Below are positions 22,846 to 24,621 of a DNA stretch of 24,621 nucleotides, piece by piece. The position numbers were made by a program, and so were the translations under genes. The stretch's first letter is position 1. Each line of letters opens with the position of its first letter. Origin of the DNA: a virus; IMG/VR virus record IMGVR_UViG_3300020471_000031, positions 1-24,621 of that record. One strand, given 5' to 3'. The notes beneath the pieces are model-generated. The model did no database searches. It was not told where the DNA came from and worked only from the letters and a program-made list of their open reading frames with translations.

Positions 22846-23155
22846 TCAGTAGCTTCTCATAGTATTCAGAAGGGTGGTCCTCATACTCAGGCAAGGAAGC
22901 ATACACCTCCTCACCTAATGGTAGCATACAGCCGTTATACTCATGGTTATAGAAGTTTTGTGCTTCCTCCCATAAGTCACCTTCAGGTGCATCTGATACA
23001 TCCTTACCTTCCATTGAGAATGGGGGTACCCTATCACAATAGAAGTAAGATACCCCCTCACTCATTAGCATACTCAGCATTTGGGTAGGATGTCTACCCT
23101 CTTGCTGTGACACTTCCTTTAGGATTCTCTCCTGTGTTGGTGTTAGTGTGGTCAT
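22838..23155 (-). CDS. Early acidic protein of unknown function, 105 residues
   Basis: The product begins MTTLTPTQERILKEVSQQEG, with a winged-helix-like opening (TPTQERILKEVSQQEGRHPTQMLSMLMSEGVSYF). The rest is very acidic (SDAPEGDLWEEAQNFYNHEY, LPEYEDHPSEYYEKLLNE). Net charge is strongly negative, as in DNA-mimic or regulator-binding proteins of phages, though no known inhibitor is recognised. The ATG overlaps the previous stop as ATGA at 23152-23155. Function unknown. Confidence 0.75.
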   Translation of the reverse strand: MTTLTPTQERILKEVSQQEGRHPTQMLSMLMSEGVSYFYCDRVPPFSMEGKDVSDAPEGDLWEEAQNFYNHEYNGCMLPLGEEVYASLPEYEDHPSEYYEKLLNE

Positions 23156-23400
23156 TTAACTGACGCAATAATGCTTTTAGCCTTTCTCGACTTTGTCGTA
23201 ATTGCTGGGGTCGTAATGTCCTGCAACCCGATTTCCTTTTTGAGTGATGCTGCCAGTTCGGCATTATGTTTGAAGAGTCCACTTACGAATTTGATAATGG
23301 TTTTCTCGGTGATCCCAGTGAATCGTACGTTGTCCTCGTAGTCCTCGGATAGTACGAGTCCTTCGTGTTCAGCACAGTAGTACATGCTAGGGTCTTTCAT
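23152..23400 (-). CDS. Early protein of unknown function, 82 residues
   Basis: I chose ATG 23400, because it overlaps the preceding stop as ATGA (23397-23400), the coupling used elsewhere here; an ATG at 23433 would add 11 residues. The product begins MKDPSMYYCAEHEGLVLSED, has a helical middle (TEKTIIKFVSGLFKHNAELAASLKKEIG) and a basic Ser/Thr end (TKSRKAKSIIASVK). No membrane segment. Family not recognised. Confidence 0.7.
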   Translation of the reverse strand: MKDPSMYYCAEHEGLVLSEDYEDNVRFTGITEKTIIKFVSGLFKHNAELAASLKKEIGLQDITTPAITTKSRKAKSIIASVK

Positions 23401-23792
23401 GTAGTACTCGTGTGTCGTTTCAAATTTGAGCATGATGGGTGCGTGATGATGATAGTGGTCGTGTTGTTCAAGTATTCTAATGCTTGTCGCATTAGCTTGG
23501 GATCGTCATTGAATTTACCAAACCCAAGGTTACAACTATTGCAGATGTAGCCCCTGAATTGGTCAGTGTAGTGGCAGTGATCTAACACCCACTGAGAGGT
23601 TAGCCTATTACAGGCTGGACATGGCCCAGGAGGAGGTGGTGGATTCTCCTTGCGTAGCCTAGCCCTAACAGTTGCTAATTGATTAGAGCAAGCCTTACAT
23701 GTATTCTTCCTTCCTGCCCCTACTGTTGAGAATAGAGGGAAATCCTCCAAGTCTTTAAGCGTATCACACGCTTTGCAGGTTTTCTGGGACAT
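23397..23792 (-). CDS. Endonuclease VII-like HNH nuclease
   Basis: A 131-residue protein from ATG 23792. It has an N-terminal Cys4 knuckle (Cys6, Cys9, Cys32, Cys35), a proline run (PPPPPGP near 51-57), then the nuclease core: Cys58-x2-Cys61, Asp71-His72-x-His74 (VLDHCH), RGYICNSCN with Cys84, Cys87 and Asn88. This is the recombination endonuclease VII pattern of T4 gp49, where Asp40, His41, His43 and Asn62 act around a structural zinc. Such proteins cut branched or other DNA. It adds a second nuclease besides endonuclease I. It could act early on host DNA, or be a relic of a homing nuclease. It overlaps the upstream gene by 29 nt. Confidence 0.85.
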   Translation of the reverse strand: MSQKTCKACDTLKDLEDFPLFSTVGAGRKNTCKACSNQLATVRARLRKENPPPPPGPCPACNRLTSQWVLDHCHYTDQFRGYICNSCNLGFGKFNDDPKLMRQALEYLNNTTTIIITHPSCSNLKRHTSTT

Positions 23793-24021
23793 TAGCATCC
23801 ACGTTATAGTGTGAATAGAGGTAGTTATCCTCCAAGTCAGTGATACCTAGTCCAGCCAACACTTCATGGTGTAACTCACCGTTGTCAGGGACTGTGATGA
23901 GTACCTCGTTATTCTCTTTCCCATAGTCGATACCTCTTTCGATTAAGGTAGGCTCAACTGATTTATCAAAGAATAGTACTCGTGTATCCTCCTGATATGA
24001 TCCTGTATAAGGCTCAGACAT
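23764..24021 (-). CDS. Early acidic protein of unknown function, 85 residues
   Basis: ATG 24021 is fixed by a perfect AGGAGG ribosome site 6 nt upstream, the strongest in the window, and overlaps the previous stop by 8 nt (ATGTCTGA). The product begins MSEPYTGSYQEDTRVLFFDK and continues with mixed strands and helices (SVEPTLIERGIDYGKENNEVLITVPDNG). It is acidic and soluble, with no Cys. The longer frame to 24078 is not needed. Family not recognised. The strong ribosome site suggests high early expression. Confidence 0.8.
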   Translation of the reverse strand: MSEPYTGSYQEDTRVLFFDKSVEPTLIERGIDYGKENNEVLITVPDNGELHHEVLAGLGITDLEDNYLYSHYNVDANVPENLQSV

Positions 24022-24256
24022 TGTAACCTCCTGCAAAGTATGTGAAGTTGGTACGCTCTGGCTTAATGCAGTTCTCATTAACCCAGAACCCTAAGCTTAA
24101 CCTATCATTAAAGCAAAGGTTAAGGATAGCACGTTTAGAAACATTGTAGTAAACGTACTCAGTCGTTGTCTTAGTCTTAACCAAGACAGTACCGTTCCAG
24201 AAGTCAAGGATCTTGATGTCCTCAACCCATTGTGATGATCGCTTAGTTGGTTGCAT
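24014..24256 (-). CDS. Early protein of unknown function, 80 residues
   Basis: Begins MQPTKRSSQWVEDIKILDFW and is strand-rich (NGTVLVKTKTTTEYVYYNVSKRAILNL), which suggests a small beta-sheet fold. It ends NFTYFAGGYNV. It is basic, with two Cys. The start at ATG 24256 follows a gap of 67 nt in which I see no firm gene. Family not recognised. Confidence 0.75.
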   Translation of the reverse strand: MQPTKRSSQWVEDIKILDFWNGTVLVKTKTTTEYVYYNVSKRAILNLCFNDRLSLGFWVNENCIKPERTNFTYFAGGYNV

Positions 24257-24323
24257 GATGATGATTAAGGGATAGTAGTGGACTTACACATAGGAACCCG
24301 AACGCCCCACCTGAAGCCACTGT

Positions 24324-24401
24324 TTAATAATTGTAATGGATGTGATTAAGGATAGCATAGAGTAATAACCCTACACCTAACCCAATGAGTAAATGAGTCA
24401 T
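24324..24401 (-). CDS. 25-residue membrane micropeptide
   Basis: ATG at 24401, TAA at 24324-24326. The product begins MTHLLIGLGVGLLLYAILNH and ends IHYNY. Residues 4-18 form one hydrophobic helix with a Gly-x-Gly-x-Gly pattern suited to helix packing. The ATG overlaps the previous stop as ATGA (24398-24401). The coupling plus a clean membrane helix favour a real gene, but it is very short. Confidence 0.5.
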   Translation of the reverse strand: MTHLLIGLGVGLLLYAILNHIHYNY

Positions 24402-24520
24402 AGGTTAAAGCGGTGATAGTCGCCTAACTTACCCATAACATCAGCTTGTCGTATGCGTTTAGCCTCTAGTCTTAGAATGGCTTGCCATACGTCTTCAGGG
24501 ATAGGTTGCCCATTAGTCAT
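24398..24520 (-). CDS. Small early protein, 40 residues (start uncertain)
   Basis: From ATG 24520 the product begins MTNGQPIPEDVWQAILRLEA and ends KLGDYHRFNL, with one charged helix (EDVWQAILRLEAKRIRQADVM). I prefer 24520 because it overlaps the stop of the partial gene upstream by 8 nt (ATGACTAA). In-frame ATGs at 24559 and 24577 would give 53 or 59 residues. Family not recognised. Confidence 0.6.
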   Translation of the reverse strand: MTNGQPIPEDVWQAILRLEAKRIRQADVMGKLGDYHRFNL

Positions 24521-24621
24521 AATCGGAGATGTTCCAATGTCCCATTGGGAGTCGGACATCTTTGTATTGTCTGTCATGTAAATCAGTGAGAACGGCTAGT
24601 ACAGCTGGATCCTGGAGAGCA
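24513..24621 (-). CDS. C-terminal end of an early gene (partial)
   Basis: A frame open from the right edge ends at TAA 24513-24515. The visible 35 residues begin ALQDPAVLAVLTDLHDRQYK and end MGHWNISDYD, with a protein-like mix of helix formers and charged residues. Its stop is followed by a start overlapping by 8 nt, as in other pairs here. The N-terminal part lies outside the window, so identity is unknown. Confidence 0.5.
   Translation of the reverse strand, partial: ALQDPAVLAVLTDLHDRQYKDVRLPMGHWNISDYD

Noticed and set aside
24243-24320. GTG-start frame of 25 residues before the gene at 24014-24256
   Set aside because: It has no ribosome site, no coupling to the gene before it, and an ordinary composition ending in a His run. 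It may be chance in a 67-nt gap.
1-24621. tRNA genes, CRISPR arrays, insertion sequences, integrase or an attachment site
   Set aside because: I saw no cloverleaf-like sequence, repeat-spacer series, transposase or tyrosine recombinase motif. An integrase, as in P-SSP7, could lie to the right of the window.

Overview
The window is a stretch of the genome of a T7-like podovirus (autographivirus) of marine picocyanobacteria, probably a Prochlorococcus or Synechococcus phage related to P-SSP7. This is inferred from the single-subunit phage RNA polymerase, the T7-order replication and virion genes, and the cyanobacterial photosynthesis genes psbA (photosystem II D1) and hli (high-light-inducible protein). 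The sequence is AT-rich and very tightly packed. Every gene I can support lies on the minus strand, so transcription runs from the right edge to the left edge.

Layout in the direction of transcription. (1) About 24.6-22.1 kb: early region of small, mostly unrecognised genes, including an endonuclease VII-like HNH nuclease and two tiny single-helix membrane proteins. (2) 22.1-14.0 kb: RNA polymerase, single-stranded-DNA-binding protein, endonuclease I, primase/helicase, a small basic protein, a family A DNA polymerase split into two reading frames, 5'-3' exonuclease, a DUF3310 protein and a MazG-like pyrophosphatase. (3) 14.0-12.0 kb: a compact two-subunit class I ribonucleotide reductase. (4) 12.0-8.9 kb: a T7 gp7.3-like protein, portal, scaffold and a tiny AT-hook-like basic protein. 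(5) 8.9-6.95 kb: host-interaction cassette of hli, a small secreted beta-barrel-like protein, psbA, an 18-residue micropeptide and a 54-residue protein, closed by a terminator. (6) 6.95-0 kb: a structured non-coding leader, major capsid protein, a strong terminator in the position of T7 T-phi, tail tubular proteins A and B, and internal virion proteins of gp13, gp14 and probable gp15 type. The last one runs off the left edge.

How the genes work together: the RNA polymerase would transcribe the middle and late genes. Endonuclease I, the gp6-like exonuclease and perhaps the HNH nuclease would break down host DNA, while the reductase and MazG-like enzyme would supply and clean the dNTP pool for the replisome. 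D1 and Hli would keep photosystem II running to supply energy during infection. The late genes build a short-tailed virion.

The points most worth a second look are the split DNA polymerase, which a single-base insertion in an A5 run would repair; the reductase beta subunit with Leu at the usual radical Tyr position; the capsid gene flanked by two hairpin terminators and a palindrome-rich leader; several very small genes; and the secreted beta-barrel-like gene between hli and psbA. I did not find a wholly new multi-gene system. Most of the content fits the known plan of cyanopodoviruses.
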